A program made the translations under genes and the position numbers. Shown here in pieces: positions 1 to 10,603 of a DNA stretch of 48,392 bases (positions within the stretch are counted from its first letter, which is position 1; each line of letters begins with the position of its first letter). Below the pieces are notes generated by a model. It was not told the DNA's origin, searched no databases, and worked only from the letters and a program-made list of their open reading frames with translations. Source of the DNA: Sphingomonas sp. S-NIH.Pt15_0812 (GTDB lineage Bacteria; Pseudomonadota; Alphaproteobacteria; Sphingomonadales; Sphingomonadaceae); contig NZ_QLJH01000025.1 of assembly GCF_003951315.1 (NCBI RefSeq), positions 1-48,392 on the forward strand. The letters run 5' to 3'.

Positions 1-1206
1 CTCGATCTCCTCGGAGACGGAGCGGAGGGCGAGGCCGCCGAACATGTCCGCGTCCCCGCCGAACGGCTGGACGAATTGATGGACCGGGTCGGCGAGCTGG
101 TGATCGCGCAGAGCCGCCTCTCGCAGATCGCGCATCAGGATGGCGGCCTCGCCCTCCGCTCCGTCTCCGAGGAGATCGAGCGGCTGGCCGGCGAGTTGCG
201 CGACACGATGATGGTGTTGCGCATGATGCCCGTCGCCAGCCTGTTCGGCCGCTTCCGCCGCCTGGTCCACGACCTGGCCCGCGACACCGGCAAGGCGATC
301 GACCTGGTCACCACCGGCGAGTCGACCGAGGTCGACAAGACGGTGATCGAGCGGCTGTTCGACCCGCTGGTCCACATCATCCGCAACAGCTGCGACCATG
401 GCCTGGAAAAGGCGGAGGACCGCGTTGCCGCCGGCAAGTCCGCGACCGGCACCGTCCACCTGTCGGCCCATCAGGCCGGCGGCGAAGTGCTGATCACCAT
501 CCGCGACGACGGCCGCGGCATCGACCGCGCCCGCGTCCGCGCCAAGGCGGAGGCGAACGGCCTGATCCAGCCGGACCAGCTGCTCGCCGACCAGGACCTG
601 CTGCAACTGATCTTCGCGCCCGGCTTCTCGACGGCGGCGCAGGTCACCAACCTGTCGGGGCGCGGCGTCGGCATGGACGTGGTGAAGCGCACCATCGAAA
701 GCCTGCGCGGCACGATCGAGGTCGCCAGCATCGACGGCGGCGGATCGACCATCACGCTGCGCATCCCGCTGACGCTGGCGATCATCGACGGGCTGCTCGT
801 CCGGGTGGGCACGGGCGACTATGTCATCCCGCTCTCGGCGGTCGAGGAATGCCTGGAACTGTCGGGCGAGGAGGACCTGCGCTCGCAGGGCCGCAGCCTG
901 ATCACATTGCGCGACCGGCTGGTGCCCTTCCTGCGCCTGCGCGACGTGTTCGCCACCGGCACGCCGGCCGATCCGCACCAGAAGATCGTCGTGGTCGCCA
1001 CCGGCAACGACCGGGTCGGCCTGGTCGTCGACCAGATCATCGGCAACCACCAGACCGTCATCAAGTCCATGTCGCCGCTGCACCGCCATGTCGGCTCGTT
1101 CACCGGCGCCACCATCCTGGGGGACGGCAGCGTCGCCCTGATCCTCGACATCGCCCAGCTCGTCGCGCTGGCCCAACCCCGGGAGGAGCGGCTGCGCGCC
1201 GCATGA
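1..1206 (+). CDS. cheA: Chemotaxis histidine kinase CheA (3' part; start outside window)
   Basis: The reading frame is open from base 1, so the N-terminus (P1 phosphotransfer and P2 domains) lies upstream. The visible 401 codons begin in the linker, then enter the P3 dimerisation helices (ERLDELMDRVGELVIAQSRL). The P4 ATP-binding domain follows with N box (HIIRNSCDHGLE, about nt 373-408), G1 box (DDGRGID, about 505-525), F box (FAPGFSTA) and G2 box (GRGVGMDVV). A CheW-like P5 domain fills about 790-1170. CheA passes phosphate from its P1 histidine to CheY and CheB under control of receptor and CheW arrays at the inner membrane. Its stop overlaps the next cheW start (ATGA at 1203-1206), implying translational coupling. 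It is the first visible gene of a + strand che operon. The identity is certain; only the missing N-terminus is unknown. Confidence 0.97.
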   Translation, partial: LDLLGDGAEGEAAEHVRVPAERLDELMDRVGELVIAQSRLSQIAHQDGGLALRSVSEEIERLAGELRDTMMVLRMMPVASLFGRFRRLVHDLARDTGKAIDLVTTGESTEVDKTVIERLFDPLVHIIRNSCDHGLEKAEDRVAAGKSATGTVHLSAHQAGGEVLITIRDDGRGIDRARVRAKAEANGLIQPDQLLADQDLLQLIFAPGFSTAAQVTNLSGRGVGMDVVKRTIESLRGTIEVASIDGGGSTITLRIPLTLAIIDGLLVRVGTGDYVIPLSAVEECLELSGEEDLRSQGRSLITLRDRLVPFLRLRDVFATGTPADPHQKIVVVATGNDRVGLVVDQIIGNHQTVIKSMSPLHRHVGSFTGATILGDGSVALILDIAQLVALAQPREERLRAA

Positions 1207-1712
1207 TCGCCATGCCCCATCGCAACATGACCGCCTGGACCGACGATGGCGAACTGGAGGTGCTGACCTTCGGCCTGGGGGGCGAGACCTTCGCGCTCGA
1301 AGCCGTGCTGGTGCGCGAGATCCTCGACCTGATGCCCGAGACGCGGGTGCCGGGCGCGGATCGCCTCGCCGCCAGCGTCATCAACTTTCGCGGCCGGATC
1401 ATCCCGCTCGCCGACCTGCGCATCGCCTTCGGCATGATGCCGCAGGAGGACACCACCGACAGCCGCATCGTCGTTATCGAGCTGATGCTGGACGACGAGC
1501 CGGTGCTGATCGGCCTGAAGACCGACCGGGTCAACGAAGTCGCCACGCTGCTGCGCGACACGGCGGAAGCGCCGCCCGCGATCGGGATGCGCTGGCCCCG
1601 CGACCATATTCGCTGCCTGGTCCGTCAGGGCGGCGACCTGATCGTGCTGCCGGACCTGCCGGCATTGTTCACCACGCTGATCGCCCGGGGGGGCGAACCA
1701 ACGATACACTAA
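1203..1712 (+). CDS. cheW: CheW adaptor 1
   Basis: This 169-residue single-domain CheW bridges receptors to the CheA P5 domain. The family pattern is clear: LTFGLGGETFALEAVLVREIL near the N-terminus and NFRGRIIPLADLRIAFGM in the middle. I chose ATG 1203, which overlaps the cheA stop; ATG 1212 and ATG 1227 are possible alternatives. It is more distant from the other two CheWs of the cluster than they are from each other, lacking their [18 protein letters not shown] segment. Being coupled to cheA, it is probably the general array CheW rather than one dedicated to a single receptor, but that is inference. Confidence 0.95.
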   Translation: MIAMPHRNMTAWTDDGELEVLTFGLGGETFALEAVLVREILDLMPETRVPGADRLAASVINFRGRIIPLADLRIAFGMMPQEDTTDSRIVVIELMLDDEPVLIGLKTDRVNEVATLLRDTAEAPPAIGMRWPRDHIRCLVRQGGDLIVLPDLPALFTTLIARGGEPTIH

Positions 1713-1745
1713 TTGCCCTGGGGTTTTGGGAGGGAGGGATTTTCC

Positions 1746-3623
1746 ATGCGTTTCACCATCAAGATGAAATTGGCCGCGACCTTCGCGGTCGTACTGCTGC
1801 TGATGATCGCCACCGTCACCATCGGCGTGACGCGCCTGAACCAGCTGAACGGCGCAATCACGCAGGTCATCAACGTCTCGGCCAAGCAGCTCGAATATGC
1901 GCAGTCGATCGACGCCGAACTCGGGCGGATCGGGCGCAACGAGAAGAACATGGCGCTGACCGAGGATGCGGCGGCGACGCGCGAATATAGCGAGCGGATG
2001 ATCATGCAGCGCAACCAGCTGGAAGCGGTGCTGGCGGACGCGCTCCGCCTCGCCACGACCGACATCCGGCCGAAATGGGAAGCGGTCCGGGAGAACTGGG
2101 CGCAGTACAAGCTACTGAACGAACGCATCCGCCAGCTCGCGATGGTCAACCGCAACCAGGAGGCGGCCGCGATCTCGATAGGCGCGGCACGCATCGCCAA
2201 CATCACGCTCGGCAATAGCATGAAGGAACTGGTCGGCATTCAGCAGGCCAAGATGAAGCAGGCGGACGCGGACACCAATGCGCTCTATGGCGAAGCGCGT
2301 GCGCTGCTCATCACGATCGCCGGCATCGCGATCCTGATCGCCGTGGCCGGCGCCATCTGGGTATCGCTGGTCGTCTCGCGCGGCCTGAACCGGATCAGCG
2401 AGGCGCTGGACGCGGTGGCGGTCGGCGATCTCGACCAGGAGGTGACGGTCACCTCGAACGACGAGATTCGCGACCTGGTCGGCACGGTCAACCGCATGAC
2501 CGAGAATCTGCGCGCCTCCGCCACGCTGGCCGAAACGATCGCCGAGGGCGACCTGACCGTCGATCACCAGCCATTGTCCGACCGCGACAAGCTGGGTCAT
2601 GCGCTGGTCTCGATGGTGGAGCGGCTGCGCGCCGTCGTCGGCGATGCGACCGAGGCGGCGGATGCCGTCGCGGCGGGCAGCCAGCAGCTCTCCTCCTCTT
2701 CCGAACAGGTGTCGCAGGGCGCGACCGAACAGGCCGCCGCCGCCGAGGAAGCCTCCGCATCGATGGAAGAGATGGCCGCCAACATCAAGCAGAACGCCGA
2801 CAACGCCTCGCAGACCGAGAAGATCGCCCGCCAGTCCTCGCGCGACGCCGAGGAAAGCGGCGTCGCCGTCACCAAGGCGGTGATCGCGATGCGCACCATC
2901 GCCGAGAAGATCGGCATCGTCCAGGAGATCGCCCGCCAGACCGACCTGCTCGCGCTGAACGCGGCGGTCGAGGCGGCACGCGCCGGTGAACATGGCAAGG
3001 GCTTCGCGGTCGTCGCCTCCGAGGTGCGCAAGCTGGCCGAACGCAGCCAGAGCGCGGCCGCCGAGATCGGCGCGGTCTCGTCCGACACCGTCGCCGCCGC
3101 CACCCAGGCCGGCGAGATGCTGACCAAGCTGGTCCCCGATATCCGCCGCACCGCCGAGCTGGTCGCCGAGATCAGCGCCGCCTGCCGCGAGCAGGATGTC
3201 GGCGCGTCGCAGATCAACGAGGCGATCCAGCAGCTCGATCAGGTGACGCAGCAGAACGCGTCCGCCTCCGAGCAGATCAGCGCCACCTCGGAAACCCTCG
3301 CCGGCCAGGCCGAGGAGCTGCAGTCCAGCATCGCCTATTTCCGCGTCGACGACCACCAGGCGATGATCCGCAGCCCGGCCCGGGCCGCCGCCAAGGCGCC
3401 GCGCCGCGCGAGCGCCCCGGCCAAGCTCGCGCCCGCGCCCGCGCCTGCGCCCGCCGCCAAGGCGACGAAGCCCAAAAAGGCCAAGGTCGTCGGCAAGTCG
3501 CCCGCCAAGGCCCCGGCCAAGCCGACCGTGGCCCAGCAACAGGCCCGCGCGCGCGGCTTCGCCCTCGACCTCCATGCCGGGGGTCCGGACGCCGAGGATG
3601 TCGAGTTCGACAAGGCGGCCTGA
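1746..3623 (+). CDS. Methyl-accepting chemotaxis protein 1 (4HB sensor, tandem HAMP)
   Basis: A 625-residue transmembrane receptor. TM1 is at about 10-30, a periplasmic four-helix-bundle sensor at 31-185 (with GRNEKNMAL, typical of 4HB_MCP), TM2 at about 187-209, HAMP to about 260 and a second HAMP-like unit to about 300. The signalling hairpin follows, with its tip ([13 protein letters not shown]) near residue 401. Methylation-type Glu/Gln pairs lie in [15 protein letters not shown]. The hairpin is followed by an Ala/Pro/Lys linker and a conserved tail (GFALDLxxGGPD). ATG 1746 is preceded by a purine-rich GGGAGGGAGGG. It lies 33 nt after cheW1 and is probably in the same operon. Part of its signalling domain is almost identical in DNA to that of receptor 2. 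Confidence 0.95.
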   Translation: MRFTIKMKLAATFAVVLLLMIATVTIGVTRLNQLNGAITQVINVSAKQLEYAQSIDAELGRIGRNEKNMALTEDAAATREYSERMIMQRNQLEAVLADALRLATTDIRPKWEAVRENWAQYKLLNERIRQLAMVNRNQEAAAISIGAARIANITLGNSMKELVGIQQAKMKQADADTNALYGEARALLITIAGIAILIAVAGAIWVSLVVSRGLNRISEALDAVAVGDLDQEVTVTSNDEIRDLVGTVNRMTENLRASATLAETIAEGDLTVDHQPLSDRDKLGHALVSMVERLRAVVGDATEAADAVAAGSQQLSSSSEQVSQGATEQAAAAEEASASMEEMAANIKQNADNASQTEKIARQSSRDAEESGVAVTKAVIAMRTIAEKIGIVQEIARQTDLLALNAAVEAARAGEHGKGFAVVASEVRKLAERSQSAAAEIGAVSSDTVAAATQAGEMLTKLVPDIRRTAELVAEISAACREQDVGASQINEAIQQLDQVTQQNASASEQISATSETLAGQAEELQSSIAYFRVDDHQAMIRSPARAAAKAPRRASAPAKLAPAPAPAPAAKATKPKKAKVVGKSPAKAPAKPTVAQQQARARGFALDLHAGGPDAEDVEFDKAA

Positions 3624-3659
3624 CCCCTTCCGCCTTTTCCACGACCGTAAGGTTTCCTC

Positions 3660-4470
3660 GTGCGCCCCACCACACGTCTCAAGCTGGGCCTGACCTTTGT
3701 CCCTCTGCTGGTGATGCTCGGCATCGTCGTGTCGATCGGGGTGACACGGATAGGGGCGAACAACGCCGCCACGACCGAGGTCATCACCGGCCCGGCGAGA
3801 CGGCTGGACCTGGCCCAGACATTCGTCGTCCAGGCCAGCAAGGCGGTGCGCATGGAGAAGAACATGGTGATGGCGTCCGGACCGGACGAAAGGCGCCGGT
3901 TCGACGCGCTGACGCTGAAGGCGCGTGACGACGGGCAAGGCCCGTTGCACGCCGGGTTTGCAGCGGCCAACGCCGCAGACAGGCCGCTCTGGCTGCGACA
4001 CCAGTCCCATCGCCTGGCTGATATCCGGGTCAACGACCAGGTCCGCGCCCTGGCGCTGGCCGACCGCGTCAGCGAGGCGAGCGCGCCGTCGATCGGCCGG
4101 CTACCGGTCGTCACGGCCGATGTCGGCATGCTCGGGGACCAGGTCGTCGGCCTTGCCTAACGGCAGATGGACCGGGCTGATGTCGATAGCGACGCGCTTT
4201 ATGGCTCGTCGCGCACCATGATGATCGCGGTGGCGATCATGGCCTTTCTGGTAGCCGCGATCGGCGGCGTGGGGTTTCGCTGGTCGGTCGCGCGGGCTTG
4301 ATCGTGTCTGACAGGCGCTAGCCGCGATGGCGGCAGCTGGCCTGAGCCAGGAGATCACGTCCCCGTCCGATGACGAGGTTCGCGGCCTGGTCGGGACGGT
4401 CGGTCACATGGCCTACACCCTGCACGCCACGGCGGCGCTGGCTGACCGGATGTCAATTTTGACCGGGGCG
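3660..4470 (+). pseudogene. Remnant of a methyl-accepting chemotaxis protein
   Basis: From GTG 3660 the translation matches the N-terminal half of the neighbouring receptors: a basic start, TM1, a 4HB sensor with KAVRMEKNMVMASGP (compare EKN in receptors 1 and 3), then a stop at 4158-4160. The same frame continues after the stop with RQMDRADVDSDALYGSS, then a second membrane helix (MMIAVAIMAFLVAAIGGVGF), and stops again at about 4302. A HAMP fragment with SDDEVRGLVGTVGHM follows in another frame at 4327-4470, so there is also a frameshift. The signalling hairpin is absent; the next receptor begins about 50 nt later. Two in-frame stops, a frameshift and loss of the C-terminal half make function as a receptor very unlikely. 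Confidence 0.88.
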
Positions 4471-4517
4471 CCTGATCGATGCGGGCCGTCGCCTATAATG
4501 GTTCCAACAGGATCACG

Positions 4518-6689
4518 ATGATGCGCTTTTTCAACAATATTTCGATTTCTCGGAAATTCACTTTGTGCCTGGGCAGCATCATCGTGATGGCGCTGGGGGC
4601 CAATGCCGTCATCCTGTCGGAAGCGGATACGGTCCGGTCGACGGCGTTGCTGAAGACCCATACCTATCAGGTCATCACCGCCGCCAACCGGATCATGGAC
4701 GGCATGATCAACCAGGAAACCGGCTATCGCGGCTACCTGGTTTCCGGCAACCCGGCCTTTCTGGACCCCTATCACAAGGGCCAGGCCACCTTCACGCAGG
4801 GGTGGAGCGACGTCCGCACGCTGACCGTCGACAATCCGGCGCAGCAGCAGCGGCTGAACGAGATCCGCGACCTCGCCGCCGAATGGCATCGCGACGTCGC
4901 CGAAAGGGCGATCGGTCTGGTCCAGAATGACGGCCTCGACCGGGGACGCGCGCTGGAGGCCAGCGGCGTCGGCAGGGCATCGATGGACCGTATCCGCGCA
5001 AAGGTGACCGACCTGATCGCGACCGAGGATCACCTGCTCGCCGAGCGTACCGCGATCCAGCTCTCCGCCTTCGCGGCGATCCGCTATGCCATCCTGTTCG
5101 GCCTGATCGGCAGCGTCGTGCTGGCGATCGCCATCGGTATCGTCATGGCCCGCACCATCGCGCGTCCGATCGCGCAGGTCACCGACCGGCTGCGCGGCCT
5201 GGCCGACCCGATGGAGCGCGAACGTGCCGACGAGATCGGCCGGATGGACGGTACCGTCGCCGCCGTCGAGGCCGCATTCCGCGACATGTCCGGCGCGCTG
5301 ACCGAGGTCGCCAAGGGCGATCTGTCGGCCGGCATGTCGCGCGACTATGGCGGCCTCAGCAGCGAGGTGCATCGCAGCGTCGACACCATGACCAGCAATC
5401 TGCGCGCGCTGGCGCAGGTCGCCAACGACGTCGCGGCCGGCGACTTGAGCGCCACCGCCATCGCCCGGTCGGACCGCGACATGCTGGCCCAGGCGCTGAT
5501 CGCGATGACCGTAAACCTGCGCCGCTCGGCGGCGCTGGCCGACATGGTCGCGCTCGGCAATCTCCAGGTCGACCATACGCCGCTGTCGGACAAGGACGTG
5601 CTGGGTCATGCACTGGTCGCGATGATCCGCAACCTGCGCGCTTCCGCTAGGCTGGCCGAGACGATCGCCGAGGGCGACCTGACCGTGCAGCATCGGCCAC
5701 TGTCCGAGGAGGATGCGCTGGGTCATGCGCTGGTCTCGATGGTGGAGCGGCTGCGCGCCGTCGTCGGCGATGCGACCGAGGCGGCGGATGCCGTCGCGGC
5801 GGGCAGCCAGCAGCTCTCCTCCTCTTCCGAACAGGTGTCGCAGGGCGCGACCGAACAGGCCGCCGCCGCCGAGGAAGCCTCCGCGTCGATGGAAGAGATG
5901 GCCGCCAACATCAAGCAGAACGCCGACAACGCCTCGCAGACCGAGAAGATCGCCCGCCAGTCCTCGCGCGACGCCGAGGAAAGCGGCGTCGCCGTCACCA
6001 AGGCGGTGATCGCGATGCGCACCATCGCCGAGAAGATCGGCATCGTGCAGGAGATCGCCCGCCAGACCGACCTGCTCGCCCTGAACGCGGCGGTCGAGGC
6101 GGCACGCGCCGGTGAACATGGCCGCGGCTTCGCGGTCGTCGCCGCCGAAGTGCGCAAGCTGGCCGAGCGCAGCCAGGTCGCGGCCGCCGAGATCGGCGCG
6201 GTCTCGTCCGACACGGTCGTCGCCGCCACCCAGGCCGGCGAGATGCTGACCAAGCTGGTCCCCGACATCCGCCGCACCGCCGAGCTGGTCGCCGAGATCA
6301 GCGCCGCCTGCCGCGAGCAGGATGTCGGCGCGGCCCAGATCAACGATGCGATCCAGCAACTCGACCAAGTGACCCAGGCCAATGCCTCCGCCTCCGAGCA
6401 GATCAGCGCCACGTCGGAAACCCTGGCCGGCCAGGCCGAGGAGCTGCAATCCAGCATCGCCTATTTCCGGCTGGAGCAGGCCCCTGCCGCGCGCCGCGCC
6501 ATGCCCGCTCGCCCCGCCAAGGCTGCTTTCGCCAAGGCACGGCCGCGCAGGACCGGAAAGGCCGTTCCAGCCCGGCCCGACCCGCACGGTTCGGCCGCCG
6601 AGCAGCAGACCCGCGTCCACGGCTATGCGCTCGACCTGACCGCTGGCGGCCGCGATGCCGACGACGCCGACTTCGACAAGGCAGCCTGA
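4518..6689 (+). CDS. Methyl-accepting chemotaxis protein 2 (CHASE3 sensor, multiple HAMP units)
   Basis: A 723-residue receptor. TM1 (about 12-32) is followed by a CHASE3 periplasmic domain, recognised by [18 protein letters not shown], then TM2 at about 185-205. Three or four consecutive HAMP-like units follow; the diagnostic repeats are [17 protein letters not shown] and [12 protein letters not shown], each followed by a LGHALVxM-type helix. The signalling hairpin starts near residue 407 with its tip near 519. A basic Ala/Pro linker and a [12 protein letters not shown] tail end the protein. I chose ATG 4518 because AGGA stands about 7 nt before it; an upstream ATG at 4479 lacks this. CHASE3 is a common extracytoplasmic sensor whose ligands are mostly unknown. 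It may draw on a promoter or readthrough across the dead receptor upstream. Confidence 0.94.
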   Translation: MMRFFNNISISRKFTLCLGSIIVMALGANAVILSEADTVRSTALLKTHTYQVITAANRIMDGMINQETGYRGYLVSGNPAFLDPYHKGQATFTQGWSDVRTLTVDNPAQQQRLNEIRDLAAEWHRDVAERAIGLVQNDGLDRGRALEASGVGRASMDRIRAKVTDLIATEDHLLAERTAIQLSAFAAIRYAILFGLIGSVVLAIAIGIVMARTIARPIAQVTDRLRGLADPMERERADEIGRMDGTVAAVEAAFRDMSGALTEVAKGDLSAGMSRDYGGLSSEVHRSVDTMTSNLRALAQVANDVAAGDLSATAIARSDRDMLAQALIAMTVNLRRSAALADMVALGNLQVDHTPLSDKDVLGHALVAMIRNLRASARLAETIAEGDLTVQHRPLSEEDALGHALVSMVERLRAVVGDATEAADAVAAGSQQLSSSSEQVSQGATEQAAAAEEASASMEEMAANIKQNADNASQTEKIARQSSRDAEESGVAVTKAVIAMRTIAEKIGIVQEIARQTDLLALNAAVEAARAGEHGRGFAVVAAEVRKLAERSQVAAAEIGAVSSDTVVAATQAGEMLTKLVPDIRRTAELVAEISAACREQDVGAAQINDAIQQLDQVTQANASASEQISATSETLAGQAEELQSSIAYFRLEQAPAARRAMPARPAKAAFAKARPRRTGKAVPARPDPHGSAAEQQTRVHGYALDLTAGGRDADDADFDKAA

Positions 6690-6734
6690 CATGACCAGCC
6701 ACCCCCGCCAGACATTCGAACAAGGAGCCGTGTG

Positions 6735-8441
6735 ATGCGCGCTACTATCAAGATGAAACTCGGCATTACCTTCACCTTGCTCGTGAGCATGATGCTGGTG
6801 ATCGTTGCGATCGGCGTCAGCCGCATGAACATGCTCAACACCTCGATGAACGAGGTGCTGAGCGGACCGGCCGCGCGACTCAGCCGGTCACAGGGCATCG
6901 ACTCCAAGATCGGCATGATCGTCCGGCTGGAGAAGAACGTGGTGCTGAGCAGCGATCCCAAGTTCACCGCCGAGCTGGATGCCAAGATGCTGCGCCTGCG
7001 CGGCGAGGCAAGGGACGCCATCATGGCGGGCGTGGATGGCGCCAGCGCCGCCGGCCGACCGCAATGGATGAAGCTCCGGGACGAGTTCCAGCTCTATCAG
7101 GGCTTGAACGACCAGCTTCGCGCCGCCGTCGCCGCTGGCGACCGGGACGCCGCCATTGCGATCACGATCGGTGCCGCCCGGACGAAGGCGCAATATATGG
7201 CGACGATCACGGAAGGCATCGCCGCCCTGAACAAGCGCCAGATGGCCGCCGCCACGGCCGAGGCGGATGCGACCTTCCGCTCCGCGCGCATGTCGCTGCT
7301 CGCGATCGCGACCGGGGCCTTGCTGCTCGCGATCGGCGGGGCGGTGTGGATTTCGGTGGTCGTCACGCGGGGTCTGCGCGTCGCGCGCGAGGCGATCGAC
7401 ACGATCGCCGGCGGCGACCTGCAGAACGACGTGCAGGTCAAGAGCAACGATGAGATCGCCGACCTAGTCGCGGGGCTGAACGCCATGACCGACCGGTTGC
7501 GCACCGTGCTGGGCGATGTGACGGAGGCGGGCGTCAGCGTCGCGTCGGGCAGCCAGCAGCTCTCCTCCTCGTCCGAGCAAGTATCGCAGGGCGCGACCGA
7601 ACAGGCCGCCGCCGCCGAGGAGGCCTCCGCCTCGATGGAGGAAATGGCCGCCAACATCAAGCAGAATGCCGACAATGCCGCCCAGACCGAGAAGATCGCC
7701 CGCCAATCCGCGCGCGACGCGGAGGAAAGCGGCGTGGCCGTCACCAAGGCGGTGCAGGCCATGCGCACCATCGCCGAGAAGATCGGCATCGTCCAGGAGA
7801 TCGCCCGCCAGACCGACCTGCTCGCGCTGAACGCGGCGGTCGAGGCGGCGCGCGCCGGCGAACATGGTCGCGGCTTCGCGGTCGTCGCCTCCGAAGTGCG
7901 CAAGCTGGCCGAACGCAGCCAGGTCGCCGCCGCCGAGATCGGCGCTGTTTCGTCCGACACCGTCGCCGCCGCCACCCAGGCGGGCGAGATGCTGACCAAG
8001 CTGGTTCCCGACATCCGCCGCACCGCCGAACTGGTCGCGGAGATCAGCGCGGCCTGCCGCGAACAGGATGTCGGCGCTAGCCAGATCAACGAGGCGATCC
8101 AGCAGCTCGACCAGGTGACGCAGCAGAACGCCTCCGCCTCCGAGCAGATCAGCGCCACGTCCGAAACCCTGGCCGGTCAGGCGGAGGAGCTGCAGTCCAG
8201 CATCGCCTATTTCCGGATCGGCGACGGCCATGCCAGCGCACGCGTGCGCACTCCGGCCCGCCGCGCCGCTCAGCCGGCCGCCAGGGCCAAGGCCAAGCCG
8301 CCCGCGAAGCGCGCCGTCGCCAAGCCGGCCCCGCGCATCGGCACGGTCGCGCACCAGCAGTCGCTGGCGCAGGGCTTCGCGCTCGACCTGAACAATGGCG
8401 GCCCCGACAGCGAGGATGCGGCCTTCGGTCGCGCGGCATGA
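6735..8441 (+). CDS. Methyl-accepting chemotaxis protein 3 (4HB sensor, single HAMP)
   Basis: A 568-residue receptor: TM1 at about 9-29, 4HB sensor with [15 protein letters not shown]2 at about 190-212, one HAMP unit ([16 protein letters not shown]), then the signalling hairpin with tip near residue 362 and a [12 protein letters not shown] tail. AAGGAG (6722-6727) is 7 nt before ATG 6735, which decides the start over the GTG at 6732. Its stop codon overlaps the ATG of cheW2 (ATGA at 8438-8441), so receptor and adaptor are translationally coupled. It has one HAMP fewer than receptor 1, placing the membrane and the hairpin tip at a different distance. Shared array registry with receptor 1 may therefore not be trivial. 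Confidence 0.95.
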   Translation: MRATIKMKLGITFTLLVSMMLVIVAIGVSRMNMLNTSMNEVLSGPAARLSRSQGIDSKIGMIVRLEKNVVLSSDPKFTAELDAKMLRLRGEARDAIMAGVDGASAAGRPQWMKLRDEFQLYQGLNDQLRAAVAAGDRDAAIAITIGAARTKAQYMATITEGIAALNKRQMAAATAEADATFRSARMSLLAIATGALLLAIGGAVWISVVVTRGLRVAREAIDTIAGGDLQNDVQVKSNDEIADLVAGLNAMTDRLRTVLGDVTEAGVSVASGSQQLSSSSEQVSQGATEQAAAAEEASASMEEMAANIKQNADNAAQTEKIARQSARDAEESGVAVTKAVQAMRTIAEKIGIVQEIARQTDLLALNAAVEAARAGEHGRGFAVVASEVRKLAERSQVAAAEIGAVSSDTVAAATQAGEMLTKLVPDIRRTAELVAEISAACREQDVGASQINEAIQQLDQVTQQNASASEQISATSETLAGQAEELQSSIAYFRIGDGHASARVRTPARRAAQPAARAKAKPPAKRAVAKPAPRIGTVAHQQSLAQGFALDLNNGGPDSEDAAFGRAA

Positions 8442-8932
8442 GCGACCGGGGCACGGAGGCCGTGCAGGCGGTCGTCTTCGCGCTGGGATCGGAGACCTTC
8501 GCCATCCCGGTGACGATGGTCCGCGAGATCCTGGAGCATCGCCCCGCCTCCCGCGTGCCGGAGGGGCCGGCCTGGCTGCTCGGCCTGCTTGACGTGCGCG
8601 GCGTGGCGGTGCCGATGATCGACCTGCACGTCCGCATGGGCTTCGCCGCGGTGGAGCCGACCGTCTCGACCTGCGTCCTGGTGATCGAGGTGGTGCAGGC
8701 CGACGATCGCCCCGCCACGCTGGGCCTAGTCGTCGACCGGGTGATGGACGTGGTCAGCTTCGCCATGTCCGAGATCGGCGAGACGCCGGAGATCGGCGTG
8801 CGCTGGCGCGTCGATTACCTGACGGGCTTCGTGCGCCGCGACGACGGCTTCGTCGCGCTGCTCGACCCTGCCCGCCTGTTCGCGAGCGAGGATCTGGCCA
8901 CGACGCCGCCGCCCCTGCGCACCGCCGCCTGA
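8438..8932 (+). CDS. cheW: CheW adaptor 2, coupled to receptor 3
   Basis: This 164-residue CheW domain has [23 protein letters not shown], the segment [18 protein letters not shown] and the second-subdomain motif [13 protein letters not shown]. Translation probably couples to the upstream receptor through the overlapping ATGA. It is close to CheW 3 over its whole length, sharing [17 protein letters not shown] and [14 protein letters not shown], whereas CheW 1 lacks these runs. The mcp-cheW pair here and the one at 8972-11088 look like a duplicated module. A role as an adaptor for a particular receptor set is inferred from gene order. Confidence 0.95.
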   Translation: MSDRGTEAVQAVVFALGSETFAIPVTMVREILEHRPASRVPEGPAWLLGLLDVRGVAVPMIDLHVRMGFAAVEPTVSTCVLVIEVVQADDRPATLGLVVDRVMDVVSFAMSEIGETPEIGVRWRVDYLTGFVRRDDGFVALLDPARLFASEDLATTPPPLRTAA

Positions 8933-8971
8933 ACCCCGCCGCCCTCTCCGCTCCGGTAAAGGATCCGTCCC

Positions 8972-10603
8972 ATGTCGTTCCACCTGTCGCTCAAGACATC
9001 CTCGCATGTCGATGCAGCGACGGCCGAGATCACGCGTCTGCAACGCGCCTTCACCACGGGGCGGACGGACGCGCGGGCCGACCTGTCGGCCGCCACCGGC
9101 AAGGCGCGGGACGTGCTGGTCGCGGTCAACGACCTGCTCGACGCCGCCGGCGCACCGACCAGCCTGCTGGTCAAGCGGCTGGCGCACATGTCGTCCGAGC
9201 ATGATCGCGGCGACATCGACGTGTTCCTGCCCGTCGACCAGTTCCGGGGCGACTTCGCGGTGATGGCGCGCGGCCTGAACGACATGGTTGCCAGCCATAT
9301 CGCCGCCAAGAAGCAGGCCATGGCCTGCGTCCGCCAGTTCGGCGCGGGCAATTTCGACGCGACGATGGAGCAGCTCCCCGGCAAGAAGGCGTTCATCAAC
9401 GAGACGATCGAGCTGTTGCGCGCCAATTTCCAGGCGATTATCGGCGAGATCCAGCGGCTGATCGCCGCCTCCACCGCCGGCCGGTTGAACGAGCGGGGCG
9501 ACGCGAACCGCTTCCCCGGCGATTTCGGGCAGCTGGTGACGGGCATCAACGGGATGCTGGACGCGATCCTGCTGCCGATCGGCCAGGGCAACCGCGTGCT
9601 CGACCTGGTCAGCACCGGATCGCTGCTCGAACGCGTCGAGATCGCGTGCGAGGGCGATCACCAGCGCATGAAGGATGCGATCAACACCCTGATCGACAAT
9701 CTGTCGAGCTTCGCCGTCAATGTCGCGGGCGCGGCCGATCAGGTCGCCTCGGGCAGCCAGCAGCTATCCTCCTCGTCGGAGCAGGTCTCGCAGGGCGCGA
9801 CCGAGCAGGCCGCCGCTGCCGAACAGGCCTCGGCGTCGATGGAGCAGATGGCCGCCAACATCAAACAGAATGCCGACAATGCCGCCCAGACCGAGAAGAT
9901 CGCGCGTCAGTCGTCGATCGACGCCCAGGACAGCGGCGTCGCGGTCGACCGGGCGGTGCAGGCGATGCGGACCATCGCCGAGAAGATCGGCATCGTCCAG
10001 GAGATCGCCCGCCAGACCGACCTGCTCGCGCTGAACGCGGCGGTCGAGGCGGCGCGCGCCGGCGAACATGGCAAGGGCTTCGCGGTGGTCGCTGCCGAGG
10101 TGCGCAAGCTGGCGGAACGCAGCCAGGTCGCCGCCACCCAGATCGGTGCGGTATCCTCCGAAACGGTCCTCGCCGCGACCAAGGCCGGCGACATGCTGAC
10201 CCGGCTGGTGCCCGACATCCGCCGCACCGCCGAACTGGTCGCCGAGATCAGCGCCGCCTGCCGCGAACAGGATATCGGTGCGGGCCAGATCAACGAGGCG
10301 ATCCAGCAGCTCGACCAGGTGACGCAGCAGAATGCCTCCGCCGCCGAGCAGATGAACGCCACCTCCGAGGCGCTGGCCGGACAGGCCGGGGAGTTGCAGG
10401 CCGCCACCGCCTTCTTCAGGGTGCGCGAGGACAAGTGCTCCGTCCCGGTCGCCCGGCCCGCCACCAAGGGTCCAAAGAGCGTCGCCAGGACCGCTCGCGC
10501 CGGATCGGTCGCGCAGCAGCAGGCGCGGGCGCATGGCTTCGCGCTCGACCTCAACAAAGGCGGACCGGACGGCGACGACGACGCCTTCGGACGCGTCGCA
10601 TGA
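8972..10603 (+). CDS. Soluble methyl-accepting chemotaxis protein 4 (HAMP-chain input)
   Basis: A 543-residue receptor with no membrane helix and no signal peptide, hence cytoplasmic. The N-terminal 250 residues form repeated helical HAMP-like units, for example [29 protein letters not shown] and [17 protein letters not shown]. These lead into a signalling hairpin like that of the other three, with tip near residue 350. The C-terminal tail is conserved ([16 protein letters not shown]). AAAGGA stands about 8 nt before ATG 8972. No PAS, haem or other ligand domain is recognisable, so the input is unknown; it may sense an intracellular state or act as a structural or modulating array member. Its stop overlaps cheW3. 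Confidence 0.93.
   Translation: MSFHLSLKTSSHVDAATAEITRLQRAFTTGRTDARADLSAATGKARDVLVAVNDLLDAAGAPTSLLVKRLAHMSSEHDRGDIDVFLPVDQFRGDFAVMARGLNDMVASHIAAKKQAMACVRQFGAGNFDATMEQLPGKKAFINETIELLRANFQAIIGEIQRLIAASTAGRLNERGDANRFPGDFGQLVTGINGMLDAILLPIGQGNRVLDLVSTGSLLERVEIACEGDHQRMKDAINTLIDNLSSFAVNVAGAADQVASGSQQLSSSSEQVSQGATEQAAAAEQASASMEQMAANIKQNADNAAQTEKIARQSSIDAQDSGVAVDRAVQAMRTIAEKIGIVQEIARQTDLLALNAAVEAARAGEHGKGFAVVAAEVRKLAERSQVAATQIGAVSSETVLAATKAGDMLTRLVPDIRRTAELVAEISAACREQDIGAGQINEAIQQLDQVTQQNASAAEQMNATSEALAGQAGELQAATAFFRVREDKCSVPVARPATKGPKSVARTARAGSVAQQQARAHGFALDLNKGGPDGDDDAFGRVA

Noticed and set aside
4413..6692. A 759-codon - strand frame with Gly/Leu/Asp repeats opposite receptor 2
   Set aside because: The repeats mirror the receptor helix repeats on the other strand; similar shadows occur under each receptor.
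2593..10400. Repeated DNA in the four receptor genes as a mobile or phage-type repeat
   Set aside because: The repeats are in-frame signalling domains of paralogous receptors; no transposase, target duplication or terminal repeat is present.
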